Shown here one piece after another: positions 36,140 to 46,172 of a stretch of 64,000 nt of DNA (positions within the stretch are counted from its first letter, which is position 1; the number at the start of each line of letters is the position of its first letter). The translations under genes and the position numbers were made by a program. The notes under the pieces are model-generated. The model was given only the letters and a program-made list of their open reading frames with translations. It searched no databases and was not told where the DNA came from. The DNA comes from Neomicrococcus lactis (GTDB lineage: Bacteria > Actinomycetota > Actinomycetes > Actinomycetales > Micrococcaceae), in contig NZ_JACHBL010000001.1 of the NCBI RefSeq assembly GCF_014200305.1, positions 558,001-622,000 on the forward strand, given 5' to 3'.

Positions 36140-37732
36140 GTGACCGCAAAACCCATTGTTTTGATCGCCGAAGAACTCTCGCCCGCCACCATTGAGGCGC
36201 TTGGTCCAGATTTCGAGGTGCGCAACACGAACGGTGCAGACCGCACCGAACTCTTGCGCGATATCGCCGATGTAGACGCCATCTTGGTGCGTTCGGCAAC
36301 GCAAGTTGATGCTGAGGCTATCGAAGCCGCTAAGAACCTCAAGGTCATCGCCCGCGCCGGTGTGGGCCTGGACAACGTTGATATCAAGGCCGCCACGGTT
36401 GCCGGCGTCATGGTGGTCAACGCTCCTACCTCCAACATCATTTCTGCGGCTGAACTCACGGTGGGACACATTGTGTCTTTGGCTCGCAACATCCCAGCTG
36501 CGAACGCCTCGCTGAAGAACGGTGAGTGGAAGCGCTCCAAGTACACCGGCGTTGAGCTCTTTGAGAAGACCGCAGGCATCATCGGCTTGGGCCGCATCGG
36601 CGCTTTGGTTGCCGCACGCTTGCAGGGCTTCGGCATGGAAATCGTTGCGTACGATCCCTACGTCACGCCAGCCCGCGCCCAGCAGTTGGGTGTGAAGTTG
36701 CTGTCCCTCGACGAGCTGTTGGAAACCTCTGACTTCATCACCATCCACATGCCAAAGACCCCAGAGACCCTAGGCATGCTCGGCGAGGATGCCTTCAAGA
36801 AGATGAAGAAGTCCGCGTTTGTTATCAACGTGGCCCGCGGTGGCCTCGTGGATGAGCAGGCGCTGGAAGCTGCCCTCGACGCTGGCGAAATCGCTGGCGC
36901 CGGCATCGACGTGTTCGTCAAGGAACCAGCAACGGATGTTCCTTTCCTTGGCCGCGAGAACGTCACCGTGACCCCGCACTTGGGTGCGTCCACGGATGAA
37001 GCACAGGAAAAGGCAGGCATCGCCGTTGCCAAGTCCGTGCGCCTCGCCCTTGCTGGCGAATTGGTGCCGGATGCTGTCAACGTCGCCGGTGGCGTCATCG
37101 CTCCAGAGGTTCGCCCGGGTATCCCGCTCATCGAGAAGCTTGGCCGTATCTTCGCCGCTCTCGCAACGGACCGCGTGGTCAACGTGGACATCGAAGTTGC
37201 TGGCGAAATCGCTGCCTTCGATGTCAAGGCTCTCGAGCTGTCCGCACTCAAGGGTGTCTTTATGGACGTTGTCTCCGATTCCGTTTCCTACGTCAACGCT
37301 CCTGTGCTTGCAGAGCAGCGCGGCATTGCTCACCGTCTCCTCACCACCTCGGTGTCTGAAGAGTTCCGCAACGTTTTGACCATCTCCGGCGCTCAGGCCA
37401 ATGGCGATCAGATCTCCGTCTCCGGCACTTTGACCGGTCCTAAGCAGGTCGAGAAGCTTGTCGCTGTCGATGGCTACGAACTCGAAATGCCGTTGGCTGA
37501 GCACATGATTGTCCTCCAGTACCAGGACCGCCCAGGCGTGATTGGTAGCTTGGGTTCCTTGCTGGGCAGCGATGAAGTGAACATTGCTGGCATGCAGGTG
37601 TCCCGCAGCAAGGCGGGGGAGGCCCTCGCAGTGTTGGCCATCGACAACGCCCTTCCTGAAGGACTTCTCGAGCGCGTTCGCGAAAGCGTTGGCGCCACGG
37701 TGGCTCGCGAAATCAACCTGAGCGAGAAATAG
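36140..37732 (+). CDS. serA: D-3-phosphoglycerate dehydrogenase
   Basis: SerA starts serine synthesis by oxidising 3-phosphoglycerate. The 530-residue protein has the NAD-binding AGIIGLGRIGALVAARL, the catalytic His in VTPHLGAS, and the long C-terminal extension with an ASB domain and an ACT domain (LQYQDRPGVIGSLGSLLG), typical of actinobacterial type I SerA and implying serine feedback. It starts with GTG, weakly supported by AAAGG upstream. Position after ilvC is standard for Micrococcaceae. Confidence 0.95.
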   Translation: MTAKPIVLIAEELSPATIEALGPDFEVRNTNGADRTELLRDIADVDAILVRSATQVDAEAIEAAKNLKVIARAGVGLDNVDIKAATVAGVMVVNAPTSNIISAAELTVGHIVSLARNIPAANASLKNGEWKRSKYTGVELFEKTAGIIGLGRIGALVAARLQGFGMEIVAYDPYVTPARAQQLGVKLLSLDELLETSDFITIHMPKTPETLGMLGEDAFKKMKKSAFVINVARGGLVDEQALEAALDAGEIAGAGIDVFVKEPATDVPFLGRENVTVTPHLGASTDEAQEKAGIAVAKSVRLALAGELVPDAVNVAGGVIAPEVRPGIPLIEKLGRIFAALATDRVVNVDIEVAGEIAAFDVKALELSALKGVFMDVVSDSVSYVNAPVLAEQRGIAHRLLTTSVSEEFRNVLTISGAQANGDQISVSGTLTGPKQVEKLVAVDGYELEMPLAEHMIVLQYQDRPGVIGSLGSLLGSDEVNIAGMQVSRSKAGEALAVLAIDNALPEGLLERVRESVGATVAREINLSEK

Positions 37733-37961
37733 CTACCTCGGTTCTTCGCTGAACGCTTCTTGTCAGGCCCGTTCTCGCCAGAACACTGAAGGCGCGGTGT
37801 GTACCGCTTGCCCAAAATCCCACTCTGTGAGCTGTGGGACGGACGGCATCCGCATACCGCGCCTTTGGCGTTTAAGGACCCTAAATTGAGCAGGTATGTG
37901 ATGTTGCGGTCATGTGCGGCCTGAGCCGGGTGAAAATCCCTTTCCGGCCGCGCAATTGCGG
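37733..37961. other. serA-metG intergenic region with nested inverted repeats
   Basis: No gene is visible. AAGGCGCGGT (37789-37798) and ACCGCGCCTT (37856-37865) are a perfect 10-bp inverted repeat that encloses an inner CCCAC/GTGGG stem. A second hairpin, GCGGCC/GGCCGC with inner GGG/CCC, lies at 37916-37951 just before the metG -10. There is no T tract. It may act as serA terminator or a metG control element. Confidence 0.4.
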
Positions 37962-37967
37962 TAGATT
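37962..37967 (+). promoter_or_regulatory. -10 box TAGATT, leaderless start of metG
   Basis: TAGATT is followed by six bases and the GTG at 37974, with no normally spaced Shine-Dalgarno. Confidence 0.5.
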
Positions 37968-37973
37968 CTTAGG

Positions 37974-39545
37974 GTGACTGAGCAGCAAAAAACTTCCGCG
38001 CCAGAGCCGTTCTACATTACGACGGCGATTTCCTACCCGAATGGCGACCCTCACTTGGGCCATGCCTACGAGTTCATCGCCACGGATGCGATGGCTCGTT
38101 TCAAGCGGCTGGACGGCTATGAGGTGTTCTTCCTGACCGGCACGGACGAGCACGGCCAGAAGATGCTCCAGACGGCCACCAAGGAAGGCCTGACTCCTCG
38201 CCAGTTGGCGCAGCGAAATTCGGATCGCTTCCAGCGCGCTCAGCAGGGCCTGGGCATTAGCTTTGATCGCTTCATTCGCACCACCGACGATGACCACCAA
38301 GTGGCCTGCCAGGAAATTTGGCGCCGCATGGAAGCAAACGGCGACATCTACTTGGACAAGTACGCCGGCTGGTACTCGGTGCGCGACGAAGCCTTCTACA
38401 TCGAAGATGACACGGAAGTGCGCGACGGCGTTCGGTACTCGAAGGAGACCGGTACCGAGGTTGAGTGGACTGAAGAGGAATCCTACTTCTTCCGCCTCTC
38501 GAAGTACCAGGACAAGCTTTTGGAGCTCTACCGCGACCAGCCTGACTTCGGCGCTCCCCGTTCGCGTTTCAACGAAGTCATCCGCTTCGTAGAGCGTGGC
38601 CTCGAAGATCTTTCGATTTCCCGCACCACCTTTGACTGGGGCATCCCGGTACCCGGTAATGACAAGCACGTGATGTACGTGTGGGTGGACGCGTTGACGA
38701 ACTACCTCACGGGCGTGGGCTACCCAGATCAGGATTCGGAACTGTTCAAGAAGTTCTGGCCAGCGGACGTTCACGTCATTGGCAAGGACATCTCGCGCTT
38801 CCACGCCATTTACTGGCCAGCATTCTTGATGTCGGCCAAGATCGAGTTGCCCAAGCGCATCATGATCCACGGCCACCTGCACAACAACGGCATCAAGATG
38901 TCCAAGTCTTTGGGCAATGTGGTCTCGCCTGAAGATTGGGTGCGCTCCTACGGGCTAGACCAAATGCGTTTCTTCTTGCTCCGTGAAGTTCCTTTCGGAG
39001 CTGACGGCAACTACTCGCATGATGCCATTGTGGGCCGCATGAATTCTGATCTCGCGAACAACTTGGGCAACCTCGCGCAGCGCTCCTTGTCCATGGTGGC
39101 TAAGAACTTGGACGGCGTCGTGCCGGAACCTGGGGAGTTCACCACAGCGGACCAGGAGATCTTGGACAAGGCCGCCGAACTTCTTACGATCTCTCGTGGC
39201 TACTACGAGACGCAGGAATTCAGCCGTGCGCTCGAAGCAACGTGGGCTGTCCTGGGCGATACGAACGCGTACTTCGCCGAGCAGCAGCCGTGGGTACTCC
39301 GCAAGACGGATCCTGCACGCATGGCCACCGTGCTGTACGTGACATTGGAAGTTCTGCGTCGCGTGTCCTTGCTCGTTCAGCCAGTCATGCCAGATTCTAT
39401 GAGCCTACTGTTGGACGCACTCGGTCAGGCCGAGGGTGCGGGACGCACGTTCGCTTCCTTCAATATCCCGCTCGCTGCCGGCACGCAGCTTCCTGCACCG
39501 CAGCCGATCTTCCCCAAATATGAGGAACCTGCTGAAGCAAAGTAA
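37974..39545 (+). CDS. metG: Methionyl-tRNA synthetase
   Basis: MetG charges tRNA-Met. The 523-residue class I enzyme has the HIGH-like motif [15 protein letters not shown], and the KMSKS loop [10 protein letters not shown]. It lacks the zinc-knuckle and C-terminal EMAP domains of longer forms, as in the MetG of many Actinobacteria. It starts with GTG after a -10 box six bases upstream. The gene ends before a bidirectional terminator. Confidence 0.95.
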   Translation: MTEQQKTSAPEPFYITTAISYPNGDPHLGHAYEFIATDAMARFKRLDGYEVFFLTGTDEHGQKMLQTATKEGLTPRQLAQRNSDRFQRAQQGLGISFDRFIRTTDDDHQVACQEIWRRMEANGDIYLDKYAGWYSVRDEAFYIEDDTEVRDGVRYSKETGTEVEWTEEESYFFRLSKYQDKLLELYRDQPDFGAPRSRFNEVIRFVERGLEDLSISRTTFDWGIPVPGNDKHVMYVWVDALTNYLTGVGYPDQDSELFKKFWPADVHVIGKDISRFHAIYWPAFLMSAKIELPKRIMIHGHLHNNGIKMSKSLGNVVSPEDWVRSYGLDQMRFFLLREVPFGADGNYSHDAIVGRMNSDLANNLGNLAQRSLSMVAKNLDGVVPEPGEFTTADQEILDKAAELLTISRGYYETQEFSRALEATWAVLGDTNAYFAEQQPWVLRKTDPARMATVLYVTLEVLRRVSLLVQPVMPDSMSLLLDALGQAEGAGRTFASFNIPLAAGTQLPAPQPIFPKYEEPAEAK

Positions 39546-39569
39546 TTATTGCTGACCTAGCATCATGAG

Positions 39570-39616
39570 AAGGGCCTGTTTACCGCGCCGTGAGGCGAAG
39601 CAAACAGGCCCTTTTC
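39570..39616. terminator. Bidirectional terminator between metG and the ABC permease gene
   Basis: AAGGGCCTGTTT (39570-39581) pairs with AAACAGGCCCTT (39602-39613); CGCC/GGCG form an inner hairpin. TTTTC follows on the plus strand. Confidence 0.8.
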
Positions 39617-39629
39617 TTCGTGCACTGGC

Positions 39630-42221
39630 TCAGGCCACAGCCTCCCGCATGCCTGCGACGGGGCTGAGACGCACCGCGCGGCGGATCGGAACGACGGCCG
39701 CGAGCAATCCGGCGATCATTGCGCCCACGAGCACGAGTCCCAACATGAGCCACGGCAGGCTGATGACGAGCGGGGCAAAAGATCCCATGGCTGCTTGAGC
39801 TCCCGCGAGGCCGTACCCCACGCCCAAGAGCACTCCCAGGACGGCTCCGGTGACGCTGACCAGCAACGCCTCACGAGCAATCATGGAGCGCAGCTGGCGC
39901 GTGGTGAGTCCCAAGGCCCGCAAGAGCGAATTTTCTTGGGACCGTTCAATGACGGACAGGGACAGCGTGTTGGACACGCCAATCACGGCAATCAAAATCG
40001 ACACCGCTAGCAAGCCGCTGACGATCATGAGCAGCATGTCGATGGTACCGCCAATCGAGGCGCGCATCATGGCCGCACCGCCGATATACATGGGTGGGAT
40101 TCCCACAGCAGCAGAAATGTCATCGCGCAATTGGTTGATCGAGTTGGCGTCCAGTCCCTGCGCTGCCCGTGCATAAATCGTTCCGGAGTCACCGGCGGTC
40201 GGATCCGTAAACTTCATGGGTACAGTGAGTCCCAGGGCGCGAGCGGTTTCAGTGCTCATCATGGGTTGCAAGTAGTCTGCGCCAGCGTGAACCACCGGTA
40301 CAGTGACCGAGCTGCCGTCGGTTTTCAACACGTCGAGGGTGTTTCCCGGCACCAGCTCCTTGCCAACAACCACGGAACCCTGAGGGGGAATGGTTGCTGG
40401 ATCGTTGAGAACTTTCGCGAGATCGGTTGCAGACGCGGCCAAGACATTTCCCGAACCATCGGTAATCCCCACGGTTTGCATCAGAATGGCGGCTTCAATT
40501 CCTCTGATCTGTGTAAGTTTCTTGGCATCCGCTTCTGTCAGTGGTGTCTGTGTCGGGTCAACCGTTCCGAGGCTGAAATCGACGGGGTACTGACTGGACA
40601 CGGAGCCGTCGAGGGTTGCCTTGGCCACGGTGCCGCCCGTTAGGAACATCGTCACCAGTGCTACGCCAATGATCAGCGCGGTTCCGGTGGCGGAGGTGCG
40701 GCGCGGTTGGCGCACGGCGTTGAGCGCGGCGAGCTGCGCGGGTGCGGACTTGCGTCCGGTCAACCCTCCCAGCGCGCCAACGGCACGCGGGATAAACACG
40801 GGAGCCAGTACGACGACGCCGCTCAAGGACACGATTCCGCTGAGGAAGGCGATGGTCAGGTTTGGGAAGAAGACCGAGAACACCACGAGGGCAGCCGTTC
40901 CCACCACGAACAACACGAGTCCGTAAGCAAACGTCCCCTTCGAGAGCCCCAGCGAGGGCCGCCCACGGTTGGAGCCATGAGCGAAGTCATGGGAGTCGGT
41001 GGACATGTCTTGCGGGCGCAAAGCTTCGAGAGGCGCGACGTTGGTAGCGCGACGCGCAGGGGAGCCGGCGGCCAAGACAGTCAGGATGGTGCCAACGAGT
41101 ACCGGAATCCAGATGGACTGATGATTCGCCGCAAAAGTTGTATAGGCCGCGCCAGGAAGGGTCTTAGCCCATGTCACGAGGCCAAACATGACTGCCATGC
41201 CTGCAGCGACGCCGAGAATGCTTGCTATGAGTCCCAGCGCGAGTGCTTCGAGTCGCACCATGCGGCGTACTTGCTTTCGATCCGCACCGAGCGTGCGCAA
41301 GAGACCCAATTCGCGCGTTCGCTGAGCCACGATCACAGCAAAGGTGTTGCTGACCACTAGCGTCATGACGAAGAGCGCTACACCTGCGAAGATCAGGAGC
41401 ACGGGGGTGAGCACATCGGTGCCACCGGAGAAGCGCGCAATGCTGTCCTTGACTGCGGCTTCTGGAGTCTTGAAGGTCACGAACGTGAGGTTTTCGTGCT
41501 GTGCAAGAGAAGTCAGGTTACCTTGAGCGGTGCTTGGCTGAATGCCGGGTGCTAGCTTGAGAGCAATGGCTTCAAAGCGGAGATCTTCTTTCTGCAGAGA
41601 CTTGACGAGCGAAAGGTCTGCCCATACTTGTACGCCAAAGGAATTCGTGGGGTCGTTGCTGTTCGCCGCGATTCCCGTGACTTTCGCGGAGAGCCCGTCG
41701 AGCGTGAGAGTGTCGCCGATAGAGAGCTTGAGCCGGGCTGCTTGAGACTCGGGGACGGCAACTTGGGCGGCACCTTGAGGCGCTTTACCTTCAATGATCT
41801 TCATGGAGCCGAACTCAGGGTTCGACGGAGCAATGTTCACCGAGGCCATGTCAATAACCGTGCGCTGACCGCTTGAGCTGGCGGGATCCGGCTGGGTGAT
41901 GTGAAGCTGCGCGGACGACGTGCCGATAGGCTGCGCCACACTCACCAAGGACGTTCCTTTGGCGAATGCAATAGAGGTCTCGTTGAGGGCGGTATTTCCG
42001 TCGGTGCTGACTGGTGTGCGTTCCAGTGCTTCAGCGTCAATCTGCATGACCAGGTCTGCTCCGCGATAGTTCTCACCGAGGCTGTTGCCGAACGAAGCCT
42101 GGGACACGGACTGAACCAAGAGGGTGGCGGTCAGGAAGGCGGCGCCCACCATAATGGCCAGACCCACGGCGACGTAACGTCGCCAATAGGCATTCAGTGT
42201 TGAAAGTGCAATGAGCTGCAT
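39630..42221 (-). CDS. ABC transporter permease with two FtsX/MacB domains
   Basis: The 863-residue membrane protein has an N-terminal helix, a large external domain and two FtsX-like three-helix blocks (around VLTPVLLIFAGVALF with ELGLLRTLGA, and near the C-terminus SVIERSQENSLLRALGL). It is the membrane partner of the ATPase one base upstream. Such exporters handle antimicrobial peptides, lipids or lipoproteins; the substrate here is unknown. I chose the ATG at 42221; a GTG at 42230 overlapping the ATPase stop is possible. It contains an exact copy of the repeat word at 40810. Confidence 0.85.
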   Translation of the reverse strand: MQLIALSTLNAYWRRYVAVGLAIMVGAAFLTATLLVQSVSQASFGNSLGENYRGADLVMQIDAEALERTPVSTDGNTALNETSIAFAKGTSLVSVAQPIGTSSAQLHITQPDPASSSGQRTVIDMASVNIAPSNPEFGSMKIIEGKAPQGAAQVAVPESQAARLKLSIGDTLTLDGLSAKVTGIAANSNDPTNSFGVQVWADLSLVKSLQKEDLRFEAIALKLAPGIQPSTAQGNLTSLAQHENLTFVTFKTPEAAVKDSIARFSGGTDVLTPVLLIFAGVALFVMTLVVSNTFAVIVAQRTRELGLLRTLGADRKQVRRMVRLEALALGLIASILGVAAGMAVMFGLVTWAKTLPGAAYTTFAANHQSIWIPVLVGTILTVLAAGSPARRATNVAPLEALRPQDMSTDSHDFAHGSNRGRPSLGLSKGTFAYGLVLFVVGTAALVVFSVFFPNLTIAFLSGIVSLSGVVVLAPVFIPRAVGALGGLTGRKSAPAQLAALNAVRQPRRTSATGTALIIGVALVTMFLTGGTVAKATLDGSVSSQYPVDFSLGTVDPTQTPLTEADAKKLTQIRGIEAAILMQTVGITDGSGNVLAASATDLAKVLNDPATIPPQGSVVVGKELVPGNTLDVLKTDGSSVTVPVVHAGADYLQPMMSTETARALGLTVPMKFTDPTAGDSGTIYARAAQGLDANSINQLRDDISAAVGIPPMYIGGAAMMRASIGGTIDMLLMIVSGLLAVSILIAVIGVSNTLSLSVIERSQENSLLRALGLTTRQLRSMIAREALLVSVTGAVLGVLLGVGYGLAGAQAAMGSFAPLVISLPWLMLGLVLVGAMIAGLLAAVVPIRRAVRLSPVAGMREAVA
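40810..40824 (-). repeat. Exact copy of GAGCGGCGTCGTCGT on the minus strand, inside the permease gene
   Basis: Full 15-base match, read in frame as SGVVV within a membrane segment, so here the word sits in normal coding sequence. Confidence 0.8.
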
Positions 42222-42222
42222 G

Positions 42223-42951
42223 TTAGACACCCACTTCCGTGAGCGCGCCGGTGACGGACTGCACCGTAGGGGAGGTGATGGTGTCAACCAAGGAGCCGTC
42301 ACGCATGACTAAGACTTCGTCGGCATAGGTTGCCGCAGCGGGATCGTGAGTCACCATGATGATGGTCTGACCTTCGTCGGCGCACGTCCGCAAGAAGCCC
42401 AAGACGCTTCGTCCCGAGTTCGTGTCGAGATTACCCGTGGGCTCGTCCGCGAAGAGCACGGCTGGGTCAGTTGCCAGCGCGCGAGCAATCGCCACACGCT
42501 GCTGCTGACCGCCGGAGAGTTCGTGGGGCTTGTGGCTCAATCGTTCCTGCAAGCCAAGCATCGTGGTGATGGATGCGATGCGTGAAGCATCCGGCTTCTT
42601 GCCATCGAGCAAGAACGGCAGCTCAATGTTTTGGCGAGCGTTCAGCGTGGCCACCAAATTGAAAGCCTGAAAAACAAAGCCGACGCGGCGTCGTCGTAAT
42701 TCAGTTAACTGCTGGTCCTGCATCGCCGTGATGTTCTGGCCCTCAATGTAGACCTCGCCACTGGAAGGATTATCGAGGCCAGCGAGGCAATGCATAAGCG
42801 TGGACTTGCCAGAACCCGAAGGGCCCATGATCGCCACGAAGCGTCCCGAAGGAATCGACAAGGAAACATCGCGGAGTGCAAACACCACGTTTTCCCCGGA
42901 GCCGTACGTTTTAGTCAGTTGATGAGCGGAGACAGCGAGAGATTCAGTCAT
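42223..42951 (-). CDS. ABC transporter ATP-binding protein (MacB/LolD type)
   Basis: The 242-residue ATPase has Walker A GPSGSGKST, Q-loop VFQAFNLV, signature LSGGQQQRVAIARAL and Walker B LFADEPTGNLD, typical of MacB/LolD/BceA ATPases. I chose the ATG at 42951 because TAGTGT sits seven bases upstream; a GTG at 42960 would place the start inside the -10 region. It is followed after one base by the permease gene and preceded by a two-component system on the same strand that may control it. Confidence 0.88.
   Translation of the reverse strand: MTESLAVSAHQLTKTYGSGENVVFALRDVSLSIPSGRFVAIMGPSGSGKSTLMHCLAGLDNPSSGEVYIEGQNITAMQDQQLTELRRRRVGFVFQAFNLVATLNARQNIELPFLLDGKKPDASRIASITTMLGLQERLSHKPHELSGGQQQRVAIARALATDPAVLFADEPTGNLDTNSGRSVLGFLRTCADEGQTIIMVTHDPAAATYADEVLVMRDGSLVDTITSPTVQSVTGALTEVGV
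42685..42697 (+). repeat. Exact copy of the 13-base core GCGGCGTCGTCGT inside the ABC ATPase gene
   Basis: It is read on the minus strand as part of ELRRRRVGF, a conserved stretch before the Q-loop. Confidence 0.7.
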
Positions 42952-42958
42952 AGCATTC

Positions 42959-42964
42959 ACACTA
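42959..42964 (-). promoter_or_regulatory. -10 box TAGTGT for the ABC exporter operon
   Basis: On the minus strand TAGTGT is followed by seven bases and the ATG at 42951. The preceding 90-base gap also holds a small dyad (AGTTCC/GGAACT near 43000), a possible binding site for the LuxR-type regulator encoded upstream. Confidence 0.45.
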
Positions 42965-43054
42965 TGAAGCTGTGCCCCCTCTAGGGATCAGCTCGGAGTT
43001 CCCTCTTGCTCGGAACTTTTGTCCACCCTTGGTATGAGAACCGCGGAGAGACCC

Positions 43055-43771
43055 CTAAGGGGAAACCACGCCTGCCTGATATGCGATGACCACTACGTGG
43101 ACGCGATCTCGAGCGTTGAGCTTAGACAAAATGCGCCCCACATGGGTTTTTACAGTGGCCATGGACAAGAACAGCTCTTCAGCGATCTCAGGGTTGGACT
43201 TACCCTCAGCCACTTTGACGAAGACGTCATACTCTCGCGGGGTCAGCATGCTGACAAGCTCAGCAACGCCATCGGAGCACGCCTGGTTGCGAGACAGCAA
43301 GGGGGATACGTGCTCCAACAGTCGGCGCGTGGTACTCGGCGCGATGACAGCATTGCCCGTGTGAACCGTCCGGATACCGGACAAGAGATCCTCCGGTTGC
43401 ACGTCCTTGAGGAGGAAGCCGCTAGCGCCAGCCTGGATGGCAGCGAAGGCGTACTCGTCATGGTCGAAGGTCGTGAGGACCACGATGCGCGGGGGAGTCG
43501 GGCGGCCATGAACAGAAGGCAAAGACAAGAGCTTCTCAGTGGCCTCGATGCCGTCCATTTCCGGCATGCGAACGTCCATCAGGATGACATCGGCGGAGAG
43601 GATCGCGGGGGACTGCAGTGCTTCACGTCCGCTCCCCGCTTCGGCGATCACCGTGAGATCCGGCTGAGAATCAATCAGCATCTTGAAACCGCTACGGACC
43701 AGCACTTGATCGTCCACAAGCGCCACACGAATGACGTCTGCGGCAGAGTGTTCATCAGTGGAAACGGTCAT
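43055..43771 (-). CDS. Two-component response regulator, NarL/LuxR type
   Basis: The 238-residue regulator has a receiver domain with ALVDDQ, the phosphoacceptor Asp in VILMDVRMPEMDGIEA, TTF and K in FLLKDVQP, followed by a LuxR helix-turn-helix (LTPREYDVFVKVAEG, SMATVKTHVGRILSKL). Its start overlaps the stop of the sensor kinase gene by four bases. The MacB-like exporter downstream is the likely target. Confidence 0.9.
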   Translation of the reverse strand: MTVSTDEHSAADVIRVALVDDQVLVRSGFKMLIDSQPDLTVIAEAGSGREALQSPAILSADVILMDVRMPEMDGIEATEKLLSLPSVHGRPTPPRIVVLTTFDHDEYAFAAIQAGASGFLLKDVQPEDLLSGIRTVHTGNAVIAPSTTRRLLEHVSPLLSRNQACSDGVAELVSMLTPREYDVFVKVAEGKSNPEIAEELFLSMATVKTHVGRILSKLNARDRVHVVVIAYQAGVVSP

Positions 43772-44973
43772 GAATTTAGCCTCGCATATGGAACTAGAAC
43801 TTCTAGCCTGAACCCGCCCGCAAGATCCGGACCAGCAAAGACAGTGCCACCAAAGTGTTCCACGCGCTCGCGGACGCCGCGCAGTCCTTGGCCCAAACTG
43901 TCAGTGGAGGCAGTGAGTCCGCCGCGGCCGTTGTCCCGCACAATGAGTCGCACGCCGTCCACGCCCCACCGGATGATGACACGTGCGCTCGCAGCCGGTC
44001 CGGCGTGCTTGATGACATTTGTTAGACCTTCTTGAGTTGCCCGGTAGAGCGTGAGCTGGGAGCCTGCGGGCAACGAATGACGGCTGCTCGAATCGCGCAA
44101 GTGTTCTTCTTGGAACTCCACTTTGAGTCCGGATTGCTCGGCGTTGCGCAACAAATCTGGAATGTCCGCAAGAGTGGGCGCAGGACGCAGGGCGGCTTCG
44201 TCGTCGTCCTGTCTCAGAATTCCCAGCAGGGTACGCATCTCAGTGAGTGCACCGCGACCCGTGCTGGCGATAGTTTCGAGGGACTGCTTGGCGAGATCCG
44301 GGTGGGAATCGATCCCGTAGCGCCCGCCGTCTGCCTGGGCGATCATGACGGACAACGAGTGCGCCACGATGTCATGCATTTCGCGGGCAACGCGGTTGCG
44401 CTCATCCGCAGCGGCCAGTTCGCGCTCTACTTGGTTTTCGCGTTCCAATCGCTCGGCACGAGCATTGAGCGTAGCTACCATCTCACGACGATGCCGTGTC
44501 ATTTCTCCCACCAACCAAGAGAGCCCCACAATGACGGCCAGTGCGCAAAAGATCACGACGGACTGCAGTAAGTCCGTCCGTGCAACCGGGGCATAAACGA
44601 TCGTGGCAATTACTGCACCCAGAAGACCCAGACCTAGGCCTAACCACGACGCGAAGCGCGAGCCGTGAGTAGCTGCGGAGTAGACGGCGAGGGGAACTGC
44701 AATTTGAGACGGCAGCACTGTGAAGAGCGCAGCCACTTGAATGAGGCAGCCGGCCGCTACTAACAGCAGCATCAGTAACGGATACTTTCGGCGAATAGCC
44801 AGGGGTAATACTTGTAGTGTCACGGCGAGGGCGGTCACGCGGCTCACGTCATCCGTCCACCGCAGTCCGGCGCTCAGAATCAACACCACAAGCCACAGCA
44901 ACACGGCGACGATCGCATCCAGCCACCATGGCCGGTGAGTCATCAATCGATCGAAAGTAGCGCGCCATCCCAT
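43768..44973 (-). CDS. Two-component sensor histidine kinase (NarX/HisKA_3 type)
   Basis: The 401-residue protein has about five to six membrane segments in the first 160 residues, a coiled linker, the phosphoacceptor motif [20 protein letters not shown] and an ATP-binding domain with NVIKHA and [16 protein letters not shown]. There is no large extracellular domain, so it may sense signals within the membrane or via the exporter. I chose the ATG at 44973 because TACGCT stands seven bases upstream. Partner of the regulator that follows. Confidence 0.88.
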   Translation of the reverse strand: MGWRATFDRLMTHRPWWLDAIVAVLLWLVVLILSAGLRWTDDVSRVTALAVTLQVLPLAIRRKYPLLMLLLVAAGCLIQVAALFTVLPSQIAVPLAVYSAATHGSRFASWLGLGLGLLGAVIATIVYAPVARTDLLQSVVIFCALAVIVGLSWLVGEMTRHRREMVATLNARAERLERENQVERELAAADERNRVAREMHDIVAHSLSVMIAQADGGRYGIDSHPDLAKQSLETIASTGRGALTEMRTLLGILRQDDDEAALRPAPTLADIPDLLRNAEQSGLKVEFQEEHLRDSSSRHSLPAGSQLTLYRATQEGLTNVIKHAGPAASARVIIRWGVDGVRLIVRDNGRGGLTASTDSLGQGLRGVRERVEHFGGTVFAGPDLAGGFRLEVLVPYARLNS

Positions 44974-44980
44974 GGGAATT

Positions 44981-44986
44981 AGCGTA
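44981..44986 (-). promoter_or_regulatory. -10 box TACGCT for the sensor kinase operon
   Basis: On the minus strand TACGCT is followed by seven bases and the ATG at 44973; no Shine-Dalgarno. Confidence 0.4.
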
Positions 44987-45078
44987 GCGAACCCAGAAGC
45001 CACGGCGACGCGTTGCGCGAGTGAGAAACAAGAAGTTCACATATTGAGATCGGTTGCTCAGCATACGGGACGCAGTTC

Positions 45079-45084
45079 TAGACT
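45079..45084 (+). promoter_or_regulatory. -10 box TAGACT, leaderless start of leuB
   Basis: TAGACT is followed by seven bases and the ATG at 45092. GAAGG lies too close to the ATG to be a standard ribosome site. Confidence 0.45.
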
Positions 45085-45091
45085 TGAAGGC

Positions 45092-46147
45092 ATGACGAAG
45101 AGCATCGATATTGCAGTAATTCCCGGCGATGGCATTGGCCCAGAAGTGATTGCGGAGGCAGTCAAGGTCCTCAAGGCGGCTGCGGCCGTGGATCAGCTCG
45201 ATCTCTCTTTCACGGAGTACAAGCTTGGCGCCGCACACTGGCTCGAGACCCAAGAGACGCTCAGCGATGAGACCTTGGAGAAGCTGCGTGGCCACGAAGT
45301 CATCTTGTTCGGCGCCGTCGGCGCTGACCCGTCTGACAAGCGCGTGCCGTCCGGAATTATTGAGCGCGAACTGCTCTTGAAGCTTCGTTTCAGCCTGGAT
45401 CACTTCGTGAACCTGCGCCCTGCCAAGTCCTACGACGGCGTGCCGACTCCGCTGGCAAACCCCGAAAAGATCGATTTCGTGGTGGTTCGCGAAGGTACTG
45501 AAGGACCATACGCTGGCAACGGCGGCGTCTTGCGCGGCGGCACCCCTCACGAGATCGCCACTGAAGTTTCCCTCAACACCCGTCACGGCGTGGAGCGCGT
45601 CGTGCGCGATGCTTTCCGCCGCGCTTCATTGCGTGAGCGCAAGCACCTGACCTTGGTTCACAAGCACAACGTGCTGGTTAATGCCGGCCGCTTGTGGAGC
45701 CGCACGGTGGAAGAGATTGCACCTGAATTCCCTGAGGTCACGCGCGATTACATGCACGTTGACGCCGCCACCATTTACATGACCACGGATCCGGGACGCT
45801 TCGATGTCATTGTCACGGACAACCTCTTCGGCGACATCCTGACGGACCTCGCGGGCGCCGTTACGGGCGGCATCGGCTTGGCTGCGAGCGGCAACATCAA
45901 TATGGACCGCACCGCCCCATCCATGTTTGAACCAGTTCACGGCTCCGCTCCGGACATTGCCGGCAAGGGCATCGCGGATCCCACAGCGGCCATTTTGTCT
46001 GCTGCATTGCTGTTGGAACACGTTGGCCAGCACGACGCCGCAGCTCGCGTCGAGCGCGCCGTCGAAGCGGACATTGCTGCTCGCGCAGGCGGCGAACAGC
46101 GATCAACGTCACAAATTGGTGACGCGATCGCTGCACGCGTGGCGTAA
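45092..46147 (+). CDS. leuB: 3-isopropylmalate dehydrogenase
   Basis: LeuB oxidatively decarboxylates 3-isopropylmalate, third step of leucine synthesis. The 351-residue protein has [41 protein letters not shown] and the metal-ligand segment [14 protein letters not shown], and is of the actinobacterial type. The ATG at 45092 gives the normal N-terminus and fits the -10 box. ilvE follows 25 bases later in the same direction, presumably as an operon. Confidence 0.95.
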   Translation: MTKSIDIAVIPGDGIGPEVIAEAVKVLKAAAAVDQLDLSFTEYKLGAAHWLETQETLSDETLEKLRGHEVILFGAVGADPSDKRVPSGIIERELLLKLRFSLDHFVNLRPAKSYDGVPTPLANPEKIDFVVVREGTEGPYAGNGGVLRGGTPHEIATEVSLNTRHGVERVVRDAFRRASLRERKHLTLVHKHNVLVNAGRLWSRTVEEIAPEFPEVTRDYMHVDAATIYMTTDPGRFDVIVTDNLFGDILTDLAGAVTGGIGLAASGNINMDRTAPSMFEPVHGSAPDIAGKGIADPTAAILSAALLLEHVGQHDAAARVERAVEADIAARAGGEQRSTSQIGDAIAARVA

Positions 46148-46172
46148 TCTGAACGTACTTAGAGGAGGAACC

